Source of the DNA: Bacteroidota bacterium
Lineage (GTDB): Bacteria > Bacteroidota > Bacteroidia > Bacteroidales > B39-G9
NCBI GenBank assembly: GCA_030592465.1
Contig: JAUVJB010000186.1
Coordinates: 1 to 6,127, forward strand
Direction: 5' to 3'
Length of the DNA stretch: 6,127 nucleotides
Shown here: positions 1-6,127 of the stretch, piece by piece
Layout: every line of letters starts with the position of its first letter
Position numbering within the stretch: the first letter of the stretch is position 1
Notes under the pieces: generated by a model
Database searches by the model: none
Told to the model about the DNA's origin: nothing
What the model saw: only the letters and a program-made list of their open reading frames with translations
Made by a program: the position numbers and the translations under genes

Positions 1-312
1 ATCATTACTGTTAGTGCAGATACAAATGTAAATAATGTATGGGGTGTTCCTGATGTTACAATTGGTGAGTTCACTATTAAGGGATTAAATATTTATCCTA
101 ACCCATCAACCGGAATATTCTTTATTAAATCTGATGAAGTATTAAATAATACTCAATTATTTATCAGAGATATTAATGGTAGATTAATATTAACTCAAAA
201 ACTTAATTCAAATGAAAATAGAGTTGATATTAGTGGTTCTCATGCAGGAATCTACTTTATCCAAATGATAAATGACAATAAAGTTATCAACTATAAAATA
301 CTACTTAAATAG
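1..312 (+). CDS. C-terminal part of a T9SS-secreted protein (type A sorting domain), 5' end outside window
   Basis: Reading frame 1 is open from the first base to a TAG at 310-312, giving the last 103 residues. They carry the hallmarks of the Por secretion system C-terminal sorting domain: YPNPSTG at fragment residues 32-38, then a beta-rich stretch with D-I-N-G-R-L at 57-62, GIYFIQ at 83-88, and a short basic end YKILLK. In this family the domain sends proteins through the type IX secretion system after Sec export; it is usually cleaved while the passenger is released or anchored to the cell surface. The passenger, which would show the real function (enzyme, adhesin, etc.), lies left of the window; residues 1-25 are probably its tail or a linker. 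I see no frameshift or decay. A strong terminator follows 22 bases after the stop, so this is the end of its transcription unit. The sorting-domain call is secure; the function of the whole protein is unknown. Confidence 0.93.
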   Translation: MITVSADTNVNNVWGVPDVTIGEFTIKGLNIYPNPSTGIFFIKSDEVLNNTQLFIRDINGRLILTQKLNSNENRVDISGSHAGIYFIQMINDNKVINYKILLK

Positions 313-334
313 CAGATAATTAGAGAAACAAAAA

Positions 335-360
335 AGCGGCTCAATTGAGCCGCTATTTTT
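335..360 (+). terminator. Intrinsic terminator after the T9SS-cargo gene
   Basis: Bases 335-354 are a perfect 20-base palindrome. As RNA it folds into an 8-bp GC-rich stem (335-342 with 347-354) closed by the loop AATT (343-346). After one A it is followed by a T-run starting at 356, and a run of A precedes it (331-335), so it could also work on the opposite strand. It is by far the most GC-rich short element in the gap and sits 22 bases past the TAG. Confidence 0.9.
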
Positions 361-586
361 TATTACCTTAAGAAAAGTTGATACAACTTAACCCGCTTTA
401 TTTATGCAAAAACAGAGGGAATTATATGAATAAAACAGATTAAACCAAAAAATATTCCTATGATATATCGCTCAATGTCAGACACTTATTTAGCTGTCTG
501 AAAATTAAAACAACAAACTGCAACCTTTGTCTGTATATACTGCATGGTGCAAAAATGCCACATCAAAAATGATACTAAATCAACTA
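361..586. other. Intergenic stretch without a supported gene, only small hairpins
   Basis: With its flanks this belongs to a 404-base gap (313-716). I find no coding sequence I can support. Visible structure: a 6-bp stem with a 3-base loop at 375-389 (AAGTTG/CAACTT); a 7-bp inverted repeat TCAGACA/TGTCTGA at 478-484 and 495-501 with a 10-base loop and no T-run; and the left arm (561-570) of an inverted repeat whose right arm overlaps the promoter. A 67-codon minus-strand open frame crosses 486-689 but has no recognisable motif and starts inside a heptamer repeat, so it is not called. Confidence 0.6.
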
Positions 587-621
587 TTTGTTGAATCAAA
601 GGTTTTTTGCTATTTTTGATG
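561..621. repeat. 10-bp inverted repeat embracing the promoter
   Basis: CATCAAAAAT at 561-570 is the exact reverse complement of ATTTTTGATG at 612-621. The right arm overlaps the -7 box almost completely. A second smaller inverted repeat (TCAAC/GTTGA, 580-584 and 590-594) lies inside and overlaps the -33 box. The arrangement would suit a regulator binding both sides or an operator loop, but the arms are AT-rich and chance is possible. No regulator gene is visible nearby. Confidence 0.4.
587..618 (+). promoter_or_regulatory. Bacteroidota-type promoter for the outer-membrane protein gene
   Basis: TTTG at 587-590 and TATTTTTG at 611-618 are separated by exactly 20 bases. This fits the consensus described for the primary sigma factor of Bacteroidota (TTTG at about -33, TAnnTTTG at about -7, spacing 19-21). 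Transcription would start near 624-626, giving a leader of about 90 bases before the ATG at 717. A second TAnnTTTG match (647-654) has no TTTG at the right distance. Both boxes are exact matches and the orientation fits, but no transcript data support it. Confidence 0.6.
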
Positions 622-644
622 CAACTATAAAGCTCCTTTTCCGG

Positions 645-663
645 TTTAAGTTTGTAACTTAAA
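645..663 (+). repeat. Leader hairpin / short dispersed repeat copy
   Basis: TTTAAGTT (645-652) and AACTTAAA (656-663) are perfect inverted arms around the 3-base loop TGT, so the predicted leader RNA of the following gene could form an 8-bp, AU-rich hairpin about 20 bases after the predicted transcription start. The 14 bases at 650-663 recur as an exact reverse complement at 2764-2777 on the other side of the gene. No T-run follows directly, so it is not an obvious terminator or attenuator. Confidence 0.5.
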
Positions 664-684
664 ATAGAAAGCGCACATACCAAG

Positions 685-712
685 AACATTAAACTTTAAA
701 CATTAAACTTTT
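685..712. repeat. Tandem heptamer repeat directly before the start codon
   Basis: Four 7-base units follow each other: AACATTA, AACTTTA, AACATTA, AACTTTT. Read as a 14-base unit it is two copies with one mismatch (685-698 and 699-712). It ends four bases before the ATG at 717 and fills the place where a Shine-Dalgarno sequence would be. It contains no purine-rich SD-like motif, which fits the leader type of Bacteroidota, where A/T-rich unstructured sequence before the start is usual. Confidence 0.75.
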
Positions 713-716
713 TTTA

Positions 717-2690
717 ATGTTACCAAAAACATCATTAAATATATCTTGGTTATTATTTGTAATAACACTTACCATTATTACCAAACCCACATTTGCAAAT
801 AATGACTTTCAAACTAATACACCTGACAGCATTTTTGTAAAAGCCGGCAGTTACATTGTAATTAACAATAATTTAATGTTTTTCAAAAACGACACCATTA
901 TATATACCTCTGACACAATTACTTATAACACAAATACAAAAAAAACCGAAAAATCAGCTAACTTTTACAACAAGATAGGAAAAAAGACATCTAATAAAAA
1001 ATTGGCAAGTAAATTTTACGGATTAATCTTTGTCTCTGCATCAGACACATCAACAAAAAATAATAAAACAAAAAAAAGCGAATCTGAATTTTTAAAATAT
1101 CAAGGGAAAATCATTAAAAACATTCGCATTAAATCATTAGATATTTTTGAAACAAACTTATATGATACACTTTCCCAAGCACATTCATTTGGTGCCAAAA
1201 CATCGAACAAAATTCATATTAAAACAGGTAAAAAAACAATAAAAAACAATCTTTTGTTTCATAAAGGCGATACCGTAAACCCTTATGTTATTGCTGATAA
1301 TGAACGAATTTTAAGAGATTTATCGTTTATTACCGATGCAAGAATCGTTATTACACCTGAAACTCTTGATACTAATTTTGTAAATATTCTGATATTAACC
1401 AAAGATGCATGGACAATAGGTCTTGAAGGGCAAATATATAATAAAACAAGCGGTAGAATTGATGTCTTTGACAAAAATATTTTTGGTACGGGAAATCAAC
1501 AAATAAATAAGTTTTATTTGAATGCCGACGATATTTATCAAAACGGATATAAAGGTTATTATAGGATTAACAACATAAAGGGGTCATTTATATCAGGAGA
1601 ACTTAAATATTTTAATCTTTATGACAGGACAACATACGAATTAAATTTTAAGAAAAAATTTTTTACGCCTGAAGTAAAATATGCCGGAGGATTTACTTTA
1701 AATAAAACTTTTTTATACGAAAACATTTTCATTAATGATACTGTCACTCTTACGACTCCTCTTGATTTTAATTATCAAGATTTATGGGTGGGTAAAAGTA
1801 TTAAGATACAAAACAATATTATTAATCCTCAAAATAGAAAAAGGTTAATCGTATCGGCAAGATTTATGCGTAAAGAATTTACTGAACGACCACATATTAC
1901 ACTTGATTCAAATCAAATGTTTTATAATATTACCCGCGGTTTGGTAAGTATTGGACTTTCTCAACAAAATTATTACAAAACACACCTTATTCGGGGTTTT
2001 GGAAAAACTGAAGATATTCCGTATGGCAGTCTTTTTGAATTTACTATTGGCTCAGAGTTAAACAATTATAATAATAGATTTTATTCCGGTATAAGCTTCT
2101 CAAAAGGTATAGTTACTAAAAACTTATATTATTTTAATTCAAAAATATCTATTGGCAGTTACATTAACAATAACTCATTTGAAAATGCAATTATCAGACT
2201 TGATGGTATTTATATTTCTAAATTAATTAATTTTTATGGTTTAAGAACCCGACATTTTTTTAAAATTAATTATACTAACGGCATAAACCGATATAATGAA
2301 GAAAAAATTAATATTAACAGAGATAATGGTATTAGGGATTTTTCAATAAATACTCTTTATGGTAAAAAAAGATTTAGTGCTAAGCTTGAAAATGTAATTT
2401 TCCCATCTTTTTACTATTATGGATTTGGTACTGCAATATTTACATTTGTCGATATTGGTGTTGTTGGAGATAATAATAATTTTATTTTTAAAAACAAATA
2501 TTATTCAGGTATTGGTATTGGTTTTAGAATAAGAAATGATAATTTAGTTCTTAATTCGCTTGAAATACGTATAGCTTATTATCCTCGCAAACCTTCCGAT
2601 TATGATGATATGACAATACATCTTTCTAATCAAAGTTTTGAAATAAATAACTTTACAACTAATGTACCTGATGTTATTAAGTATGAATGA
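717..2690 (+). CDS. Outer-membrane beta-barrel protein, Omp85 superfamily-like, with one POTRA-like domain
   Basis: The start is fixed by an in-frame stop at 690-692, the absence of another ATG between, and a signal peptide: basic start, hydrophobic core about 11-21, likely cleavage after A27 (T-F-A). Residues 28-125 are a polar, Lys/Asn/Thr-rich periplasmic region. About 128-231 reads as one POTRA domain: strand IIKNIRIKSLDIF, then GDTVNPYVIADNERILRDLSFITDARI with the helix pattern and paired strands, ending VNILILTKDAW. From about 232 to 622 come alternating aromatic/polar strands ending GIGIGFRI..LEIRIAYYP, as in Omp85 barrels. The canonical VRGF site appears as I539-R540-D541-F542, with Asp for the usual Gly. 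A 34-residue tail follows the barrel, so the protein does not end on an aromatic residue. One POTRA and 657 residues are too few for BamA itself, which has about five POTRAs. It is more like the small 'BamA/TamA family' proteins of Bacteroidota, whose role (protein insertion, secretion or transport) is unknown. It is probably a single-gene unit with its own promoter. Confidence 0.8.
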   Translation: MLPKTSLNISWLLFVITLTIITKPTFANNDFQTNTPDSIFVKAGSYIVINNNLMFFKNDTIIYTSDTITYNTNTKKTEKSANFYNKIGKKTSNKKLASKFYGLIFVSASDTSTKNNKTKKSESEFLKYQGKIIKNIRIKSLDIFETNLYDTLSQAHSFGAKTSNKIHIKTGKKTIKNNLLFHKGDTVNPYVIADNERILRDLSFITDARIVITPETLDTNFVNILILTKDAWTIGLEGQIYNKTSGRIDVFDKNIFGTGNQQINKFYLNADDIYQNGYKGYYRINNIKGSFISGELKYFNLYDRTTYELNFKKKFFTPEVKYAGGFTLNKTFLYENIFINDTVTLTTPLDFNYQDLWVGKSIKIQNNIINPQNRKRLIVSARFMRKEFTERPHITLDSNQMFYNITRGLVSIGLSQQNYYKTHLIRGFGKTEDIPYGSLFEFTIGSELNNYNNRFYSGISFSKGIVTKNLYYFNSKISIGSYINNNSFENAIIRLDGIYISKLINFYGLRTRHFFKINYTNGINRYNEEKININRDNGIRDFSINTLYGKKRFSAKLENVIFPSFYYYGFGTAIFTFVDIGVVGDNNNFIFKNKYYSGIGIGFRIRNDNLVLNSLEIRIAYYPRKPSDYDDMTIHLSNQSFEINNFTTNVPDVIKYE

Positions 2691-2739
2691 ATTTTATCTA
2701 CTTAAAAATAAAAGGTTACAAATCAGCTAATCGGATAAT

Positions 2740-2782
2740 AAAAAAAAATAGAAACAGAACTGGTTTAAGTTACAAACAAACC
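2740..2782 (-). terminator. Weak candidate terminator for gcvP
   Basis: On the minus strand a GGTTT/AAACC stem (2762-2766 with 2778-2782, 11-base loop) is followed 13 bases later by a run of nine T (plus-strand A at 2740-2748). The stem is short, AT-rich and distant from the T-run, so this is only a candidate. It also contains the second copy (2764-2777) of the repeat found in the leader of the neighbouring outer-membrane protein gene. I see no better terminator for either of the two converging genes. Confidence 0.25.
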
Positions 2783-2803
2783 ATTGTTGTAAAATATGCT
2801 TCG

Positions 2804-2835
2804 CATTTCACTTGGTAAACATTTCACTTAGTAAA
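2804..2835. repeat. Two tandem copies of a 16-bp unit
   Basis: The 16 bases at 2804-2819 (CATTTCACTTGGTAAA) are repeated immediately at 2820-2835 with one change (G to A at the 11th position). The repeat lies between the two converging genes. It looks like a local tandem duplication; there are no inverted ends or open frames to suggest a mobile element. Confidence 0.85.
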
Positions 2836-2850
2836 ACAATATTGCAATTG

Positions 2851-2883
2851 AACAATTATAACAATATAACAATCCAACCATAA
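2851..2883. repeat. Degenerate 8-bp tandem repeat
   Basis: Units AACAATTAT, AACAATAT, AACAATCC and AACCATAA follow each other with a period of 8 (first unit 9), ending about 30 bases past the gcvP stop. With the heptamer block at 685-712 it is a second example of AAC-led short-period repeats in the gaps of this chromosome. Confidence 0.65.
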
Positions 2884-2912
2884 AACCAAAGCTCAAAATA
2901 TGCCCATACAAA

Positions 2913-5786
2913 TTATACTAATTTATATTCATCAAGTTCAGCACTTGAACACACCAAATTTCTATCGCCATAACCATTATCAATCTTACTTACAGCAGTC
3001 CAAAATTTGTTATAAGCAATCCATTTTAAAGGATAAGCGGCTTTTTGTCTGGTATAAGGATGTTTCCATTCGTAAACAGCAACATCTTCGGCTGAATGAG
3101 GTGCATTTTTTAAAACATTGTCTTCAGCATCAGCTTTACCTCTTTTAATATCTTCAATTTCTTCACGAATTGCAAGCATTGTTTCAATAAAACGATTAAT
3201 TTCCTGCAATGATTCACTTTCGGTTGGTTCAACCATAAGTGTTTCGTGAACAGGGAATGATAATGTTGGTGCATGATAACCATAATCCATTAAACGACGG
3301 GCAATATCACCTGTTTCAATACCATACTCATGTTTAAAATTTCTGCAGTCTAAAATCATTTCATGAGCACATCTGCCTTGCTCTCCCGTATAAAGAACAC
3401 CATAAGCCTCTTGTAATGATGATGCAATATAATTTGCATTTAGAATAGCCATTTTGGTAACTTCAGTTAAACCATCGCCACCCAACATCTTAACATAAGC
3501 ATGAGATATTGGCAATAATCCTGCACTACCATATTGTGCCGATGAAACAGCAGTAACACCATGCTTACCGCCTGTATTGGCAACTGGATGAGTTGGTAAA
3601 TACTCAACTAATTTTTCGTTTACACAGATTGGTCCAACTCCCGGTCCACCACCACCATGAGGACTTGAAAATGTTTTATGTAAGTTTAAATGACAAACAT
3701 CAACACCAATAAAACCAGGACTTGTTAATCCTATTTGTGCATTCATATTTGCACCATCCATATAAACTAATCCGCCATTTTTGTGAGTAATCTCAACTAT
3801 CTCTTTTATGGCACTCTCAAACACACCGTGTGTTGACGGATAAGTAACCATAAATGCACTTAAATTATCTTTATGTTGCTCGGCTTTATTTTTAAAATCA
3901 TCTAAATTGATATTCCCTTTTTCATCGCAATCAACAATAACAACCTCAGCACCTGACATAACAGCACTTGCAGGATTTGTTCCATGAGCTGACGAAGGTA
4001 TTAAAACAACATTACGATGTGTGTCGCCATGACTTAAATGATATTGTCTGATTACCATTAAACCGGCGTACTCACCGGCTGCACCTGAATTTGGCTGAAA
4101 TGATATGCCTGAAAAGCCTGTTATTGTACATAAATCTTTTCCTAACTCTTCAATCAACTCTTTATAGCCTAATGCCTGATTTTCAGGTACAAAAGGATGA
4201 ATGCCGCCAAACTCAACCCAACTAATTGGTAACATTGCAGTTGCAGGATTTAATTTCATTGTGCATGAGCCTAAGGGCATCATTGAGTGAGTTAATGAGA
4301 TGTCTTTTCTTTCTAATTTTTTAATATATCTCATCATTTCTGTCTCTGAATGAAATGTATTAAAAATATTGTCTTCTAAAAATGCGGATTTTCTTGCATA
4401 TTTTTTATCAAAATAAACACTGTAGTTAATATCATTAATCTTAACAAAAGATTTATTTATTGCAAGAGCAAAAACTTCAATAATTAAATTAATATCATCA
4501 ACATTAGTTGTTTCATCAACACTGATACCTATTGTTTTATCATCAATATAATTAAAATTAATCTCTCTCTCAAGAGCTAACTTCTCAATATCTTTTGAAG
4601 AAATATTACCCGGCAATTTAATCTGAATAGTATCAAAATAATTTTCAATTTCTTGTTTATAGCCTAATTTCGATAACTCATTAGATAATATTCCTGCACA
4701 AGAATTAATATGGTTAGCAATGCGTTTTAATCCGTCTTTACCATGATAAGAAACATATAAACCAGCCATAGTAGCCATTAACGCTTGAGAAGTACAAATA
4801 TTTGAAGTTGCTTTTTCTCTTTTAATATGTTGTTCACGAGTTTGTAAAGCCATACGCAAAGCCTGCTTGCCATGAGCATCAACAGAAATTCCTATGATAC
4901 GACCGGGCATGTTTCTAACATATTTTTGTCGTGTAGCAAAATAACCTGCATGAGGTCCGCCATAAGCCATTGGAAGACCGAGACGTTGAGTATTACCAAC
5001 AACAATATCAGCACCCCATTCGGCAGGTGGTGTTAACATTACCAAACTCATAATATCTGCAACAACTGTTACAAGACTATCATTTTCGTGTGCTTTTGCA
5101 GTAAAATCGGCATAGTCATTTATCTCGCCATTAGCTGCAGGATATTGAACAATTGCACCAAATACTTTATCATCAAATGTAAACTCTTTAAAATCACCAA
5201 TAATCAATTCAACGCCAAAAGGATTTGAACGAGTTTTTAAAACATCTATATTTTGAGGAAAGATATTTTTATCAACAAAAAGCTTATTCCCGTTATTTTT
5301 CACAAACGAACGAGCTCTTTTTCTATACATCATGAGCATAGCTTCTGCAACCGACGTTCCCTCGTCTAATAACGATGAGTTGGCAATTTCCATTCCTGTC
5401 AATTCCATAATGGCAGTTTGAAAATTTAATAATGCTTCTAACCTACCCTGTGATATCTCTGCCTGATAAGGTGTATAGGAAGTGTACCAACTTGGATTTT
5501 CAAGCACATTACGCAAAATTACCGAAGGTGTAATAGTGTCGTAATATCCCAAGCCAATATAAGTCTTAAACAACTTATTTTTTGCAGCAATCTTTTTAAT
5601 TTTTTTAAGATATTCATATTCGCTTATCCCTTCAGGTAAATCCAACGGTTTATCAAAACGAATTGATGCAGGTATTGTTTGATCAATTAACTCATCAACT
5701 GATGCAAGGCCTATCTTTTTTAACATCTCGTCAACATCTTGAACTCGTGGTCCGTTATGACGATGATAAAATTTTTCTGTTGTCAT
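2913..5786 (-). CDS. gcvP: Glycine dehydrogenase (decarboxylating), P-protein of the glycine cleavage system
   Basis: A cytosolic PLP enzyme: it decarboxylates glycine and passes the aminomethyl group to the lipoyl arm of GcvH; GcvT and lipoamide dehydrogenase then finish the cycle, making 5,10-methylene-THF, CO2, ammonia and NADH. This is the fused single-chain form (957 residues, the same length as E. coli GcvP), not the split P1/P2 form. The N-terminal half (about 1-445) opens with the family motif as FYHRHNGP (6-13) and holds SQGRLEALLNFQT (112-124). The C-terminal half (about 480-957) holds MMPLGSCTMKLNP (502-514), SSAHGTNPASA (598-608), MDGANMNAQIG (676-686) and HLNLHKTF (699-706), where K704 is the expected PLP lysine, then the glycine-rich loop GGGGPGVGP (711-719). 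C331 and C946 are at places that match the redox-active cysteine pair described for cyanobacterial GcvP by motif context, not by alignment. The frame is intact. The start is certain: a TAA lies immediately upstream (5787-5789). No Shine-Dalgarno is present. Neighbours converge and diverge, so it is probably transcribed alone; gcvT and gcvH must be elsewhere. Confidence 0.98.
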   Translation of the reverse strand: MTTEKFYHRHNGPRVQDVDEMLKKIGLASVDELIDQTIPASIRFDKPLDLPEGISEYEYLKKIKKIAAKNKLFKTYIGLGYYDTITPSVILRNVLENPSWYTSYTPYQAEISQGRLEALLNFQTAIMELTGMEIANSSLLDEGTSVAEAMLMMYRKRARSFVKNNGNKLFVDKNIFPQNIDVLKTRSNPFGVELIIGDFKEFTFDDKVFGAIVQYPAANGEINDYADFTAKAHENDSLVTVVADIMSLVMLTPPAEWGADIVVGNTQRLGLPMAYGGPHAGYFATRQKYVRNMPGRIIGISVDAHGKQALRMALQTREQHIKREKATSNICTSQALMATMAGLYVSYHGKDGLKRIANHINSCAGILSNELSKLGYKQEIENYFDTIQIKLPGNISSKDIEKLALEREINFNYIDDKTIGISVDETTNVDDINLIIEVFALAINKSFVKINDINYSVYFDKKYARKSAFLEDNIFNTFHSETEMMRYIKKLERKDISLTHSMMPLGSCTMKLNPATAMLPISWVEFGGIHPFVPENQALGYKELIEELGKDLCTITGFSGISFQPNSGAAGEYAGLMVIRQYHLSHGDTHRNVVLIPSSAHGTNPASAVMSGAEVVIVDCDEKGNINLDDFKNKAEQHKDNLSAFMVTYPSTHGVFESAIKEIVEITHKNGGLVYMDGANMNAQIGLTSPGFIGVDVCHLNLHKTFSSPHGGGGPGVGPICVNEKLVEYLPTHPVANTGGKHGVTAVSSAQYGSAGLLPISHAYVKMLGGDGLTEVTKMAILNANYIASSLQEAYGVLYTGEQGRCAHEMILDCRNFKHEYGIETGDIARRLMDYGYHAPTLSFPVHETLMVEPTESESLQEINRFIETMLAIREEIEDIKRGKADAEDNVLKNAPHSAEDVAVYEWKHPYTRQKAAYPLKWIAYNKFWTAVSKIDNGYGDRNLVCSSAELDEYKLV

Positions 5787-6075
5787 TTATGTATATATTT
5801 TTTATTATATTAGCAATTAATTTTATATAATTTTTAGCAAGATTATCAATTTTTAATAATATAATCAAAAATATAATTATGTTTGATAACAAAAATTTCA
5901 TTATTAAATTTTTTCTTAATAGTTTTTTCACTAATTTTAAAGTTCAATAAAGCTCATATAAACTTAATTAAACAAATAATGGGCTTACACAATTTATTTT
6001 AATTTTTCAATATGGAATTAAAAATTCTGATTTATAATACTTACTTAATATTTTTATTTTTATAAATTTATACAC
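5787..6075. other. Very AT-rich divergent spacer between gcvP and the lipoprotein gene
   Basis: It must carry the promoters of both divergent genes, but I find no complete TTTG/TAnnTTTG pair for either. On the plus strand TATGTTTG (5878-5885) matches the -7 box without a properly spaced partner, almost 200 bases before the lipoprotein start. Small symmetries are present: TTATCAA/TTGATAA (5843-5849 and 5883-5889) and GAATT-AAA-AATTC (6015-6027). There is no glycine-riboswitch-like GC-rich fold on the gcvP side and no supported open frame. Confidence 0.55.
5866..5873 (-). promoter_or_regulatory. Candidate -7 box upstream of gcvP
   Basis: On the minus strand these bases read TATTTTTG, a full match to TAnnTTTG and identical to the -7 box at 611-618. 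The nearest upstream TTTG (plus strand CAAA, 5890-5893) is only 16 bases away instead of 19-21, so the match is partial. It would give a leader of roughly 70 bases. In such AT-rich sequence one box alone is weak evidence. Confidence 0.3.
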
Positions 6076-6127
6076 ATGAAACATTTAATATCTTTATTAT
6101 CAATATTTTTTATACTTAGTGCTTGTC
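6076..6127 (+). CDS. N-terminus of a lipoprotein, cut by the window's right edge
   Basis: Only 17 codons are visible: a short basic start (M-K-H), a hydrophobic core, and the lipobox L14-S15-A16-C17, with the cysteine codon at 6124-6126. This is a standard signal peptidase II signal; the mature protein would be lipidated on C17 and, in Bacteroidota, held in the inner or outer membrane. An in-frame stop at 6046-6048 and no other ATG in between support the start. No Shine-Dalgarno sequence is seen. It diverges from gcvP. Nothing can be said of its function without the rest of the gene. Confidence 0.8.
   Translation, partial: MKHLISLLSIFFILSAC

Noticed and set aside
478..501. 7-bp inverted repeat as a terminator
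   Set aside because: The loop is 10 bases, the stem is moderate and no T-run follows on either strand; the gene before it already has a strong terminator at 335-360.
486..689. 67-codon minus-strand open frame in the first gap
   Set aside because: No recognisable domain or convincing signal; its ATG lies in the heptamer repeat and it runs against the clear promoter of the outer-membrane protein gene. It most likely arises by chance.
313..716. Mobile element or CRISPR array in the gaps
   Set aside because: The repeats are short, few and without terminal inverted repeats, target duplications, transposase remnants or regular spacers.
1283..1474. 63-codon minus-strand open frame
   Set aside because: It lies wholly inside the POTRA/barrel coding region of the plus-strand outer-membrane protein and has no features of its own.
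1989..2003. IRGFG (residues 425-429) as the VRGF motif of Omp85
   Set aside because: It is over 100 residues before the expected place, and the following G-K-T-E-D-I-P-Y-G context looks like a different barrel segment; the motif context at 537-543 fits the canonical site better.
2900..3148. 82-codon plus-strand open frame at the 3' end of gcvP
   Set aside because: It overlaps the conserved C-terminal coding part of gcvP on the other strand; its composition (rich in Gln, His, Tyr) is that of an antisense shadow.

Overview
The window looks like chromosome from an AT-rich member of the Bacteroidota. Three independent signs support this: the first gene ends in a type IX secretion (T9SS) type A C-terminal sorting domain; the clearest promoter has the Bacteroidota-specific form TTTG-N20-TAnnTTTG instead of -35/-10 boxes; and none of the three visible start codons has a Shine-Dalgarno sequence. 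Genus or species cannot be read from the window.

Layout, left to right. Bases 1-312 are the last 103 codons of a T9SS-secreted protein, closed by a strong palindromic terminator (335-360). A 404-base gap follows, without a convincing gene. It holds a good promoter (587-618) inside an inverted repeat, a hairpin (645-663) and a heptamer repeat that runs up to the next start codon. Bases 717-2690 encode a 657-residue outer-membrane beta-barrel protein with a signal peptide, one POTRA-like domain and an Omp85-type barrel. It converges with gcvP (2913-5786, minus strand), a full-length fused glycine dehydrogenase. The 222 bases between them carry short tandem repeats and only a weak terminator candidate. 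A very AT-rich divergent spacer (5787-6075) separates gcvP from the first 17 codons of a lipoprotein that runs off the right edge (6076-6127).

The genes do not form one pathway. gcvP is a cytosolic housekeeping gene of one-carbon and glycine metabolism and stands alone here: its neighbours are convergent on one side and divergent on the other, and neither gcvT nor gcvH is visible. The other three encode envelope or secreted proteins, each apparently in its own transcription unit. I see no mobile element, CRISPR array, RNA gene or toxin/defence system. The most interesting points are an Asp in place of the signature Gly in the VRGF-like motif of the Omp85-type protein, the nested symmetry around its promoter, and short repeats shared by the two gaps that flank it. 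I do not see convincing evidence of an undescribed system.
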